A stretch of DNA of 64,000 bases from Alloalcanivorax marinus (GTDB lineage Bacteria > Pseudomonadota > Gammaproteobacteria > Pseudomonadales > Alcanivoracaceae), in contig NZ_JAEKJB010000001.1 of NCBI RefSeq assembly GCF_016785095.1, positions 248,001-312,000 on the forward strand, in the 5' to 3' direction. Shown here one piece after another: positions 36,000-45,701 of this stretch (the stretch's first letter is position 1; the number at the start of each line of letters is the position of its first letter). A model generated the notes under the pieces. It ran no database searches. It was not told the DNA's origin and worked only from the letters and a program-made list of their open reading frames with translations. The translations under genes and the position numbers were made by a program.

Positions 36000-36256
36000 T
36001 TATTTCTGAAAGACCTCCGCATCTTCCCGAAGCCATTTCAGCAGCACCTCGCTCACCGCAAATAAAAATACAGATCCGTCAGATGACGCTCAATCGGATC
36101 AGGAAGCTCATTTTTATCAGAAATACCCTGCAGCCATAAAAATACATTTTTTGCACCCAGGTTTTTCCAACGATCCTGGAATTCATTTAAAATATCCGGC
36201 TTATATCTAGAGATATCTTCCTCAAGACACTTGTAAAAGTCATCGAATTTAGACAT
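36000..36256 (-). pseudogene. cdiI: Candidate cognate immunity gene cdiI with apparent frameshift
   Basis: Begins 10 bases after the cdiA stop: MSKFDDFYKCLEEDISRYKP, an acidic, helical, soluble protein as expected for CdiI. The frame as sequenced ends after 67 codons at 36053-36055 with LYFYLR. One additional base in the five-A run at 36064-36068 (plus strand) would instead read LYFLFAVSEVLLKWLREDAE and end at TAA 36000-36002, giving about 85 residues. The continuation is protein-like, so the short form is probably a frameshift or a homopolymer sequencing error. If real, this cell may lack full immunity to its own CdiA. Confidence 0.62.
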
Positions 36257-36266
36257 TACAGCCCAC

Positions 36267-39200
36267 TCAATCGCTCAATATGGATATATTTGAAGGATCG
36301 ACACTAATAGGACTATCAGTAATAGCTTGAGACCCTCCTCCATCCCCCCATTTCGGAAATGTTTCAGTAATTGGCTCAGGAATGCCATTAGTATTCCATT
36401 CCCCATCAGGAATACGAACGTCATCCAGAATTTGGCCCATATCAAAGTCAACAACATGAGAGGGAGCTCTGGGTAATTGCAACAATTTTTTTGCTTGTTC
36501 TGGTGACAGAGTGTGCACATCGTCAAAAGTAATATACGTAGGATCGCGTGGAGCTATCACTCCACCATAGGCCTCCTCAACATTTAATTCTCCACCAAAT
36601 ACTCGATAGCCTGTTCCTGGTATGACTTCACCACTAGCTCTCACATAGAAGTCTGGTCTAGATTCAGGAAGATCAACTGAACCTGCACCAAACCTATCAT
36701 AATCATAAAACCGGAAATCCCCGAAATCGGTCGCGTCATTTATCGCACGGGTTGCGAACTGAGTCGCCCGCCCAAGTCCATACCCAAGCCCCTTCAGCGC
36801 GCCCCCGATACCTGCACCATAGACTTCACCCGCATAGAAGTTACCCACCGGATCCAGGCGGCCCACCTGATTCCAGTCACCTTCCGAGGCGGCATCACGC
36901 AGTTGGTACATTTGCCCTCGCATCGCATAGGGCGTATCCGGCAGGGCTGTGACAACATTGAAAACATCCTTGTATTTCTCAATGACGTCAGGATTAAGTA
37001 TCCACTTGCCGGCATCGACCAGCCCCTCGCCGGTATTGGCCATGGAACCGCCGAAATAGGCAAGCATGTCCGGGGTGGCGGGGGCGGGCCCTTGGCAGGC
37101 AGAACTCAGCGCGCAATCATCAGCCCACTGGTCCAGGCTACTGGTGCCAAACAGAGGAACCGGGTTGCCGTGTTCATCTTGGACCAGATTGCCCTCGTCA
37201 TCGCGTAGCAAGTTACCGCGCCGATTACCCTCCTGCTTCAGAAAGACCAGCGCCTCTTCGTCCAGAGGGATAGACTGTTCATCGTCCTTGTTGACCCTCC
37301 TCTGGAGCTGGTCCAGGAGCGTTTGTTCGGCCACCTCCGTGCTTGTACCCGTGCGGGCGGCAAATTTCGACGCCAATTCTTCACGGATCAGTTTTTCCTC
37401 ATTGCCATGCCGCTGCCGGTTGTACGTATCAGCCTGCTTGGCAACCCATGCGCCGTCGTTGACATCGCCATCCGTCGCCAAGGCGCCGGCCATACCCGCC
37501 AGTTGGGCGCCGGCTATGCGCCAGTCGTCATATTTTTGCGGATCGCCACCGCCCAGGGTGCCGGCAGCGTTACCCAGTGGTTTTGACAGCAACTGGTTCA
37601 GCCCGGCGCCCGCCGCGCCACTGGCAAAGTCGCCGCTGGTCATTCCGGTGACCAGGCCCCCCGTCATCATATGCAGGCCTGTTCTGCCCAAACCTCCCTC
37701 ACTCCAGAAGTTCATACTGGACTCACTGGAAGACTGACGCATCAGGCCCAAACCCGTTTCCGCCGCCGCATTGAACGCCAACGCGGAAAGCACATTATTG
37801 CCCTGGCTTTCCAGATTCCCGATCAGGTGATCCTGGAAGCTGCCGCCCTGGATGGCGGCGGTGGCGCTGGCGTTGATCAGGCCCTGGCCGGCACTGTGCG
37901 CCGCGAAGCCCAGGGCGCCCTGGGCGGTGCCCAGGTCGAAGCCACGGGTGATGGAGTTGATCGGGTCGCTTTGGATGCCGGCGGCTTTACCGAACTCCAT
38001 GTTGTCGAAGGCCGGGTCCAGCAGGCCCGAGGTGAGGCCGGCGGTGACGCCGCCGACGGCCAGGCCGCGCAGGGTGTCGCCGCTGCCCAGGGTGTCCAGG
38101 GTGGCGCCCAGGTCGCCGCCGTTGTTGATGGTGCTGACGGCGGCGGTACTGGCCGCGCTGGTCACCACGGCGGAGGTGGCCGAGCTGATGGCGGTGGCCG
38201 TGGCGCCGGTGGTGCCCCCGGCCACGGCGCCGCCCGCTGCCGCGCCTGCGCCGGCGGTCATTGCTGTGACCACGATGGTCACCGCCAGGGCGGTGGCGGG
38301 GCCCATGCCCTGGCTGCTGTATTCCCAGCTGTCGTGGAGTTCGCGCACCTGGCGCCAGTCCACGTCGCCGCGTTGGTAGGCGTCCTTCATCCAGGCCAGG
38401 TCCGGGTTTTCGGTGGCCATACCGTCGATCATTCGTTCGACGGTTTGCTGGTCCACTTGTTTGACGTCGATGTGGAGGCCTTCGGCGGCGTCGATGGCCA
38501 GGTTGCCGGCGGCGACGATTTCGGTTTGGCGGAGGGTTTCGTCGGTGAAGCCTTCGCCTTCCATCTTCTGCCAGGCCAGGTCACCCTGACTTTTCTCGTG
38601 GCTCTCCTGGACCAGGTCCTTCACCGATTCGAAGGTGATGCGCCCGCCGCTTTTCAGGGTGGTGTCGCCGCCACTTTCCAGGCGGGCGGCCTGGTAAAGC
38701 TGGTCGCCGTCGCTGGTCAGGGTGAGGTCGCCGCCGGCGGTGGCGGTGCTGGTGACGTTGTCCACGTGGGTGACTTCGTCCCGTTTGAAGCTGTGGGCGC
38801 CGTAGTCGCCGTCTTTCTCGCTCATGGAGAAGTGGTAGGCGCGGTCCTGGGTGGCCAGGAAGGCGATGGTTCCGCCGGCGACGAGGCCCATGTCGCCGTC
38901 GCTGCTCAGATCACTGCCGGCCACCAGGAGGTCGCGGCCGGCGTCGATGCGCAGATCGTCACCGGCGCTGACGGTGGCCTTGCGCTGGCGGACGGTGTCG
39001 TGGGTGTATTGTTTTTCTTCGTGGCTGGTTTCGCGGTGGTAGTTTTCGTAGTCGCGGTTGGCGGCGGACTGGATGATGACATCGCCGCCGGCGGCCAGGC
39101 TGGCGCTGCCGCCGGCGCTGACGTCGGAGGCGGTGACACCGATATCCTGGCCGGCGGTGATCAGCAGGTCACCGGTGGCATCCACCTGGCTGGCGATTTG

Positions 39201-42200
39201 CTCGATGGTCTGGGTCTGGTAGCGGCCGCCGTTGGCGCGGCCGTCGAAGCCCCGTTCCAGGGTCTGGCTTTCGATGCGCACGTCACCGCCGGCGTTGAGG
39301 CCCACGGCGTCGCCCTGGACGCGGCTGCCGGTGACGACGATGTCGCGGCCGGCGTCCAGGGATACGGTGTCGGCGGCCTGGATCACGCCGGCGTCACCGT
39401 GGTCGGTGCGGCGATGGGTGCCGTGGTCCCATTCGGTGACCACTTGCTCGGTCCAGGATTCATTGATGATGTCGCCCTGGCTGCGGATCGAGACCCGGCC
39501 GGCGCGGACGGCACCGCTCTGGTTCTTCACATCGCCGAGGGAATCGATGGCGAGGCCGGTGCCCGCTTGCAGGGTGCCTTCCAGGTTCACCACGCCCTTG
39601 TTGCCGGCCTGTACGTTGAGGCCGTTGGCGGCGGCGATGATGCCGCTGTTGCCGAGGCCGCCGGCGCGCACATTGATGGTGTCACCGGCGATCACCGCGC
39701 CTTCGGCGGTGAGCCGGCTGCTGCCCGGAGCCAGATAGAGCACTGGCACCAGCACGGCGTGGCCGTCCACCTGGCGCTCTTCCATCCACACCAGATCCTG
39801 GCGCAGGCTGGTCACCTGCTCGGCGGTGAGTGCCACGCCCATGGACAGCTCCAGCCGTTGCGCTTCGGAGAGGGCGTTGTCCATCAGGCGCTGGTATTGC
39901 TGCTGGTCGGATTGGACGTCGGCGTCCAGGAAGCGGCGGCCGGTGGCGGCAAGGATGGCGTCGCGGACCAGCTGCGTTTCGTAGTAGCTGTCGCCGAGGC
40001 GGCGCAGTTGCCGGTCCGGGTCGGTGTTCAGGCGGTCGAGCAGGTAGTCCGAGCCGAGGAAACCGTCCAGGGAAGCAAACAGCGGGTTGGTTTCGATCAG
40101 GTAGGGGTGGTCGGCGTCGTCGACCACCGTGTAGAGGCTGCTGCGGTTGTCGAGGATGTCGCGCAGGCCGGCGTTGAGGGTGCCGATGACCCGGCTGTCG
40201 TCGCTGAGATCCCAGGACACTGGCTGGGGTGAGCCGCCGCCGTCTTCTCCACCACCGCCGGCGCCGCCGCCGTTGTCCTCGTCCTGGTAGTCGCCGTCGT
40301 CGAAGACCACTTCCTGGTCGAAGCGCTCCTCGGTGTAGTTGCCCGCCTCTTCCTGAAAATCCAGGGTCACGTTGCTGCCGGCGGAGATCACGCTGGCCAC
40401 CTGCTCGCCCAGGCCGAACCCTATGTCCTCGGTGTCGGTGACCTCCATTGGCTCGCCGGGGCTGGGTTCATGGTGGAAGTTGTGCCATCTCCGCAGACCG
40501 GTTTCCAGGATGGCATGCCGCTTAAGTTCCACCGCTTTGTTGATCAGGCGGTCTCCTTCCAGGTGAAGGTCCCCGGCAGCGGCGAGGGTGCTGTATTCGT
40601 TCCGAAGCACGTCGGCGTTGATGGTCAGATTGCCCGCGGAGGACAGGACCGATTGCACGTCTTCGGAGGACGGATCGATGATATCGTCGTAGGCTTCGGC
40701 GCCGAACCGGTATTGGTAGATTGCACCGTGGTCGCAATCCGCATCACCTTTTCCATTCCAACCATTGCGTCCCTCGCCACAGGAGAAGTTACGCAGATAA
40801 AGGCCACCGCCGTCCTCATCCAGTTTGGCCCGGGTGTGGGCCAGGAAACGCTGGTATTTAAGCGGTGCCCGGTCCTTGAGCAGTTGGGTGACCCGGACCA
40901 CCAAGTAGAACGTCTCGGCCAATGGATTTTTAGTGTCTCCGGTTCCCCCATAAGCTTCGCCGCCACCGGGAAGGAACTTATACACCGAACCCTCAACAGA
41001 ACCTTGCTCGGTGGGGCCGCGAAGGGTTTCCTGGAGATACTGAATATCAGCGTCGGAAAGCAGACCGCCCATCTCGTCGTTGATGTAGTCGGTGTATTGC
41101 TCTACCCAGTAGTCCACCCAATAAAAACGAGGCGAGCCTTTGGTGACGTACCGCACCAGTGACGACTCCAGATCCGGGTCATAGATAAAGGCCCAGTCGT
41201 CCTCGCTGAAGGTGACGTCATCGATGGTGAGCCCGATTTCCATCATTTCCATCAGTTGGGCAATGGTCAGGGGGTCGCTTTTGCCCAGCGTCACTTCCCG
41301 GCTGTTGTCCAGGGAGTGGGTAAAGATCGCCAGGTCGCCGGCGTTGGTGGTAATGGTGCCGGAATGGTTGATGACCTGGCCGGTCTTGCCCTGCTCCTGG
41401 TCGGCGGCGATCAGCAGGTTGCCGTTGGCGACGATGTCGGCGCGGTCGTTGGTGACGCGCTCCGAGGCGAGCAGCGCCATGGCGCCGCCGCTGCCGAGCA
41501 GAGCGCCGTCGCGGTTGGTGAGTCGCTCGCCCTGGAACAGAACATCGCCGGCGGCGCCCAGGGTGCCGTCCTGGCCGCTGGCCTGGGCGGCGCGTTCATT
41601 GAGCAGTTCGTCGACCTGGAGCGCCAGGTTGCCGGCGGCGAACACCAGCCCGTGGTTGGTCAGGCGCTCGCCGGTGACGACGGCGTTGCCGCCGCTGCGC
41701 AGGATGGCACCGGCGCGGTTGTCGATCTCATCGGCAGTCAGGGACAGCCCCTGGGCGCCGGCCACGGTACCTTCATTGCGCAGCGACACCACGCCGTCGG
41801 TCAGGGTCAGCACGCCGCCGGCTTCTAGAGTGGAGGTGTTGGTGATGCCGGTCTGGTCCAGGGTCAGGTCACCGGCCACGCTGATCAGGCCGTCGTCGTT
41901 GTTCAGTGCGTCGCCGCTCAGGGTGGCGTCACCGCCGGCCATCACGTCGCCGCGCTGGGTGAGCGCGCCGTCGGTGTGGACGTCCAGATCGCCGTTGGTG
42001 AGCAGATCACCGTCGTTGTCCAGGCTGCCCGCGTTCAGGGCCAGGTTGCCTTCGGTCTGCACGGCGCCGGTATTGGCGAGCGCGTCCTCGGTGTCGATGG
42101 CCAGATCGCCCACCGCCAGCACCTGGCCGCTGTTGTCCAGGGAGCCGGCCTCAATCCCGGCGTCGCCCAGACTCTGCAGCGCCCCCTGGTTGATGAGCGC

Positions 42201-43841
42201 CCCGTCCACGGAGACCGCCAGTTGCTCCTCCGCCACCAGGGTGCCCTGGTTCTCCAGTTCGCCGGCGTCCACGGTGAGCGTGGAGCCGGCGGTTACCAGG
42301 GCGCGGTTGTCGAGGCGGTCGGCCACGTTCAGGGTGACGTCGCCAGCGGACTGGATGCGGCCTTGCCGGTGTTCCAGGTTGGTGGCGGTGACCGTGGTTT
42401 GTTCGCCACCGTGGGCCAAACCCTGATTGGTCACGGCGTCGGCGCTCACCGCCAGGGTACCGTTGGCGATGGTTTCGGAGCCGTCGTCCAGGGTCAGTTC
42501 GGTGGCGTCCAGCCGGGCATCACCGCCGGCGGTGACCGAGCCGGCCTGGCGCAGGGCGCCGTCCGCGCCCAGCGTCACGTCGCCGTTGGCGGAGACGGTG
42601 CCGGTGTTGTCCAAAGTGCCACCGTGCACCTCGGCCTGCCCATCGGCGAGGATTTGGCCGCCGTTGTCCAGATCATCCTCGGCGCGCACGGTTACCTGTG
42701 CGCCGGCCAGTTCCCCCTGGTTGTCCACCGTGCCGGCGTCCAGGGTCAGGTCCTCCACACCCAGCCAGCGAGCACCCTGATCCAGGCGGACGCTGTCCAG
42801 TGCCATCGCCAGATGGTTGGCGGAGGTGGTGCCGGCCACGGCGTGGTAGGCCTCGGCCTGCACATCGATGCGGTCGCCGGCCACCAAGTTGCCTTCGGCG
42901 GTGATGTCGTTGGCGGCGAGCTGGACCGAGTCGGACGCGCTGATTTCCTTGAAACGCAGTTGGCCGTTGGCGCTCAGGGTAACGTCGCCGTTCTGGGCCG
43001 CCACCGGCGCGTCCAGGCGAACCCCCACGCCCTTGTCGTTGCCGATCAGGCGGATGCGGTTGGCGTACATGCCGCCCAGGGCGGCGGAATCGATGGCGAA
43101 CTCCGGCCCGTCGCCGTCGTCCTCATGGGCCTGGGTGGCGAGGCTTTCCCGGTCCACTTCCTGGCGGCCGGCCACCACGTTGAGCCGGTCGGCGTTGATC
43201 TCGCCGCTGATCGACACCGAGCGCGCGATCAGATCGAAACGGTCCACGTTGGTGGTGGTGGCGCCGTCCTCGCCGATGCGTACCTGGCCACCTTGCACGT
43301 CGAAGGCTCGCAGAGCGCCGTCCTTGTCCATGATGGCGCGGCCGGTGGTGAGGGTGGCATGGTCGGTGTTGATGAAGCCGCAGCCCTGGCAGGAAATGCC
43401 ATTGGGGTTGGCCACCACGATGTCCGCCTTGGCGCCGCCCACTTCGAGATAGCCGTGCAACGCCGAGGGATTGGCGCCGATCACCTCGTTGAGGATCACC
43501 TTGGCGCTGCCATTACGCAGATTGGGGTTGGCCTCGATGTAACCGGCCAGCTCAGTGCGGCTGAGCTGGCGCCCGTTGTTGAGGATCAGCCCGCGCTCGT
43601 CGACGTTGAAATCCTGGTAGAAGTTTTGCGAGACACCGGCGCCGTTGGGGTTCCGGATATTGACCACCGGCACGCCGTTAGCGGCCCGGTCGGTGGCGCC
43701 CCGGGTGGGCGTGACACCGTCGGCGGCCGCCAGCAGCGGCTGCCAGATGAGCAGTAGCGACAGGCCGTAAACCAGGCCGCGCCGCGCCCTTCCGTGGGCG
43801 TTAGAATTGGACGTACAGGCTCGCCAGGACTGTGTATTCAT
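36267..43841 (-). CDS. cdiA: CdiA-type two-partner secretion exoprotein / contact-dependent toxin
   Basis: A 2524-aa filamentous haemagglutinin-type protein. Signal region 1-40; TPS secretion domain about 45-290 with NPNL (105-108), NPNGI (145-149) and CQGC (151-154); FHA-1 repeats rich in LDN/TNQG to about 860; a non-repetitive aromatic segment about 870-1230 where CDI proteins carry receptor-binding sequence; FHA-2 repeats about 1510-1760; a DUF637-like hydrophobic pretoxin about 1830-1920; then the shared pre-toxin block ending QADTYNRQRH near 2138. The last 380 residues are the toxin region, ending in a domain with DFYVRASGEVIPGTGYRVF and ITFDDVHTLSPEQA. I do not recognise that activity. 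It starts 41 bp inside cdiB. Confidence 0.92.
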   Translation of the reverse strand: MNTQSWRACTSNSNAHGRARRGLVYGLSLLLIWQPLLAAADGVTPTRGATDRAANGVPVVNIRNPNGAGVSQNFYQDFNVDERGLILNNGRQLSRTELAGYIEANPNLRNGSAKVILNEVIGANPSALHGYLEVGGAKADIVVANPNGISCQGCGFINTDHATLTTGRAIMDKDGALRAFDVQGGQVRIGEDGATTTNVDRFDLIARSVSISGEINADRLNVVAGRQEVDRESLATQAHEDDGDGPEFAIDSAALGGMYANRIRLIGNDKGVGVRLDAPVAAQNGDVTLSANGQLRFKEISASDSVQLAANDITAEGNLVAGDRIDVQAEAYHAVAGTTSANHLAMALDSVRLDQGARWLGVEDLTLDAGTVDNQGELAGAQVTVRAEDDLDNGGQILADGQAEVHGGTLDNTGTVSANGDVTLGADGALRQAGSVTAGGDARLDATELTLDDGSETIANGTLAVSADAVTNQGLAHGGEQTTVTATNLEHRQGRIQSAGDVTLNVADRLDNRALVTAGSTLTVDAGELENQGTLVAEEQLAVSVDGALINQGALQSLGDAGIEAGSLDNSGQVLAVGDLAIDTEDALANTGAVQTEGNLALNAGSLDNDGDLLTNGDLDVHTDGALTQRGDVMAGGDATLSGDALNNDDGLISVAGDLTLDQTGITNTSTLEAGGVLTLTDGVVSLRNEGTVAGAQGLSLTADEIDNRAGAILRSGGNAVVTGERLTNHGLVFAAGNLALQVDELLNERAAQASGQDGTLGAAGDVLFQGERLTNRDGALLGSGGAMALLASERVTNDRADIVANGNLLIAADQEQGKTGQVINHSGTITTNAGDLAIFTHSLDNSREVTLGKSDPLTIAQLMEMMEIGLTIDDVTFSEDDWAFIYDPDLESSLVRYVTKGSPRFYWVDYWVEQYTDYINDEMGGLLSDADIQYLQETLRGPTEQGSVEGSVYKFLPGGGEAYGGTGDTKNPLAETFYLVVRVTQLLKDRAPLKYQRFLAHTRAKLDEDGGGLYLRNFSCGEGRNGWNGKGDADCDHGAIYQYRFGAEAYDDIIDPSSEDVQSVLSSAGNLTINADVLRNEYSTLAAAGDLHLEGDRLINKAVELKRHAILETGLRRWHNFHHEPSPGEPMEVTDTEDIGFGLGEQVASVISAGSNVTLDFQEEAGNYTEERFDQEVVFDDGDYQDEDNGGGAGGGGEDGGGSPQPVSWDLSDDSRVIGTLNAGLRDILDNRSSLYTVVDDADHPYLIETNPLFASLDGFLGSDYLLDRLNTDPDRQLRRLGDSYYETQLVRDAILAATGRRFLDADVQSDQQQYQRLMDNALSEAQRLELSMGVALTAEQVTSLRQDLVWMEERQVDGHAVLVPVLYLAPGSSRLTAEGAVIAGDTINVRAGGLGNSGIIAAANGLNVQAGNKGVVNLEGTLQAGTGLAIDSLGDVKNQSGAVRAGRVSIRSQGDIINESWTEQVVTEWDHGTHRRTDHGDAGVIQAADTVSLDAGRDIVVTGSRVQGDAVGLNAGGDVRIESQTLERGFDGRANGGRYQTQTIEQIASQVDATGDLLITAGQDIGVTASDVSAGGSASLAAGGDVIIQSAANRDYENYHRETSHEEKQYTHDTVRQRKATVSAGDDLRIDAGRDLLVAGSDLSSDGDMGLVAGGTIAFLATQDRAYHFSMSEKDGDYGAHSFKRDEVTHVDNVTSTATAGGDLTLTSDGDQLYQAARLESGGDTTLKSGGRITFESVKDLVQESHEKSQGDLAWQKMEGEGFTDETLRQTEIVAAGNLAIDAAEGLHIDVKQVDQQTVERMIDGMATENPDLAWMKDAYQRGDVDWRQVRELHDSWEYSSQGMGPATALAVTIVVTAMTAGAGAAAGGAVAGGTTGATATAISSATSAVVTSAASTAAVSTINNGGDLGATLDTLGSGDTLRGLAVGGVTAGLTSGLLDPAFDNMEFGKAAGIQSDPINSITRGFDLGTAQGALGFAAHSAGQGLINASATAAIQGGSFQDHLIGNLESQGNNVLSALAFNAAAETGLGLMRQSSSESSMNFWSEGGLGRTGLHMMTGGLVTGMTSGDFASGAAGAGLNQLLSKPLGNAAGTLGGGDPQKYDDWRIAGAQLAGMAGALATDGDVNDGAWVAKQADTYNRQRHGNEEKLIREELASKFAARTGTSTEVAEQTLLDQLQRRVNKDDEQSIPLDEEALVFLKQEGNRRGNLLRDDEGNLVQDEHGNPVPLFGTSSLDQWADDCALSSACQGPAPATPDMLAYFGGSMANTGEGLVDAGKWILNPDVIEKYKDVFNVVTALPDTPYAMRGQMYQLRDAASEGDWNQVGRLDPVGNFYAGEVYGAGIGGALKGLGYGLGRATQFATRAINDATDFGDFRFYDYDRFGAGSVDLPESRPDFYVRASGEVIPGTGYRVFGGELNVEEAYGGVIAPRDPTYITFDDVHTLSPEQAKKLLQLPRAPSHVVDFDMGQILDDVRIPDGEWNTNGIPEPITETFPKWGDGGGSQAITDSPISVDPSNISILSD

Positions 43842-45486
43842 GATCCGTCATCTCCGTTGAATGCTGCTCCATGGGCCAGGTGATCTGGGTGGTCAACTGA
43901 ATATCGCGGTAGCCGAGGCCGAGCCCGGCGGTGGCCGAGGCCAGGCGGGTAAAGTCGTCCTCGTTGCCGTTGTCGGGCACCACGCCCAGGTCGTAGGCGA
44001 CGAACGGCTTGAGGCTTACCGGGCCGGTGATCGGCGGGTAGAAATCGAATTGCAGGCTGCCGGCGGTGGCGCTGTTGCCGCTCACCGAAAGGCTGTCGTA
44101 GCCGCGCACCGCGGCGCTGGAGGCCAGGGACAAGCGTTCCGAGGGGAACAGTTCGTGGCGGCTGTACTGGCTGTTCAGCCGCAACTGCAGGGCACCGTAA
44201 AGCGGCTGGATGAAACGGGTGGCGGACAGAAACAGTTGGTAGCGGTCATGCACCGCGTCGGCCACTTCAGCGCCGCCCGGCAGCCGGGTGGCCGGGCCGG
44301 CGGTCCAGGCCCGTTCTGCGGTGAGGTTGCCGGCCAGTTGCACCCGGCCAAGCCGGGACTTGCCGCTCAGACGCAGGCCGCCGGTGCGCAGTTGATAGCT
44401 GCTCACCTGGATGGTGGTCTCCTCGATGCGGTTGTCCACGTCGGTGTAAGCGCCGAGCAACGCCAGGGACAACCGCGTACGCTGGGAGCGGTGCAGCAGC
44501 CGGGTGAGCTCGAAGCGGGAAATTTCCGTGAGACCGGAGGAATCGAAGCGCTGGAAAATCCCCGCCACCTCGTTCTGGTAGGCCTGGCGGCTGTAGCCCA
44601 CGGCCAGATTCCAGTAGCCCAGGCTGATGTCGTAGTCCAGGCTGGCGCCCCAGGCGCGGTCGGAGAACTCCTGGTCCAGATCGCCGTTGACGCCCAATGA
44701 CAAGCGATCGGTGACGCCGAAGGGGCTGCCCCAGTCCAGATTGAACTGGCCGGTGCCGTGGGTGACGTCGCCGTAGTGTTTTTCGTTGAGAATCAGACTG
44801 CCCTGGTAGCGTCGCGGCCAATCGGCGTGGCCGACGATCACGGTGCCACCCTGCCCCTGGCCGGGCGCCAGATCCATCTCCGCGTCCAGATGCGGCAGCC
44901 GGGCCAGGGTTTCCACGGTGTGTTCCAGGGCGCGCAGGTTCAGCAGGTCGCCGGCGCGCAATGGCAGGGCCCATTCCAGCACCCGGTCGGGCAGGCCCTC
45001 GCCGCGCCAGCCCTCCACCCGTCCGGGCACCAGCAGCAGGGTCAGTTCGCCGTCGGCGATGTCCTGCTCGGGCAGCAGCACCCGGCTGGTGACATAGCCC
45101 CGGTCAATCAAACGGTTGCTCAGCTCCGCCTGCAAGGCACGGATGTCGTTGAGGGTCAGGCATTGCCCTCGCAACGGTTCCAGCGGCGCGGTTAACCAAT
45201 GGCCGAACGGGATGGCCGCGCCATCCGGCGTGGTCAGCGTGAGCCGCTCCACGATGAAGCAGCCCCCACCGTCGGTGTCCTCCGGCTCGGGTACCAGGGC
45301 ACCGGGCCGGTCGCCGGGCACGCGCATTTCCTCCAGGCGTTGCTCCTGGCGCTGCCGGTCCTGTTCCTGAAGACGGTCATACATACGTTGCTGGGGATCC
45401 GGAGCCGCCCAGGCGGTGGCGACGAATACGAAACCCGCGAGCAAAAGAAGAGAAAATCTGATCGGTCTTTCCCCCAAGCCATCCAT
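43801..45486 (-). CDS. cdiB: CdiB-type outer-membrane transporter (ShlB/FhaC/HecB family)
   Basis: A 561-aa two-partner secretion pore that exports CdiA. Signal peptide to about residue 28, a Gln/Arg-rich plug-helix and linker (QEQDRQRQEQRLEEMR), POTRA domains (IVERLTLTTPDG; GYVTSRVLLPEQDIADGELTL), then a 16-strand barrel with the L6-loop VRGY motif (AAVRGYDSLSVSG) and a terminal strand ending in Phe (VLASLYVQF). The ribosome site is weak. Its end overlaps cdiA by 41 bp. The 215 bp upstream hold the probable promoter, with TATACT as a possible -10 near 45577-45582 but no good -35. Confidence 0.93.
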   Translation of the reverse strand: MDGLGERPIRFSLLLLAGFVFVATAWAAPDPQQRMYDRLQEQDRQRQEQRLEEMRVPGDRPGALVPEPEDTDGGGCFIVERLTLTTPDGAAIPFGHWLTAPLEPLRGQCLTLNDIRALQAELSNRLIDRGYVTSRVLLPEQDIADGELTLLLVPGRVEGWRGEGLPDRVLEWALPLRAGDLLNLRALEHTVETLARLPHLDAEMDLAPGQGQGGTVIVGHADWPRRYQGSLILNEKHYGDVTHGTGQFNLDWGSPFGVTDRLSLGVNGDLDQEFSDRAWGASLDYDISLGYWNLAVGYSRQAYQNEVAGIFQRFDSSGLTEISRFELTRLLHRSQRTRLSLALLGAYTDVDNRIEETTIQVSSYQLRTGGLRLSGKSRLGRVQLAGNLTAERAWTAGPATRLPGGAEVADAVHDRYQLFLSATRFIQPLYGALQLRLNSQYSRHELFPSERLSLASSAAVRGYDSLSVSGNSATAGSLQFDFYPPITGPVSLKPFVAYDLGVVPDNGNEDDFTRLASATAGLGLGYRDIQLTTQITWPMEQHSTEMTDHEYTVLASLYVQF

Positions 45487-45701
45487 GACATGGTCCCGAC
45501 CCCGCCGGCCCCCACCGGCTTGCCACGACGCCGCGCCATCCGGGCGCGTCGTCAGAGTCAGGCGTTATTATGAGACTGAGTATAGGAAAGAGAGCCGACA
45601 CCTTCACCGCCGAAAACGACGGCGAGCGGCACTTTATGCAAAAAACTTGACCTTATTCACAAAACCACCCCCCTCCCGCCACGGGGCCGGGACCGCCCCG
45701 C

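Noticed and set aside
30690..36000. A CRISPR array or phage in the AT-rich region
   Set aside because: No short regularly spaced repeats, no cas, integrase, capsid or terminase genes; the repeats seen are large and few and belong to CDI modules.
37671..40232. Long open frame antisense to cdiA (and another at 41976-43757)
   Set aside because: Composition (Gly/Val/Ala/His) mirrors the complement of the repetitive cdiA codons; no signal, start or domain.
45577..45605. sigma-70 promoter for cdiB
   Set aside because: TATACT is a fair -10 on the minus strand but no recognisable -35 lies 16-18 bases upstream, so it is only mentioned, not annotated.
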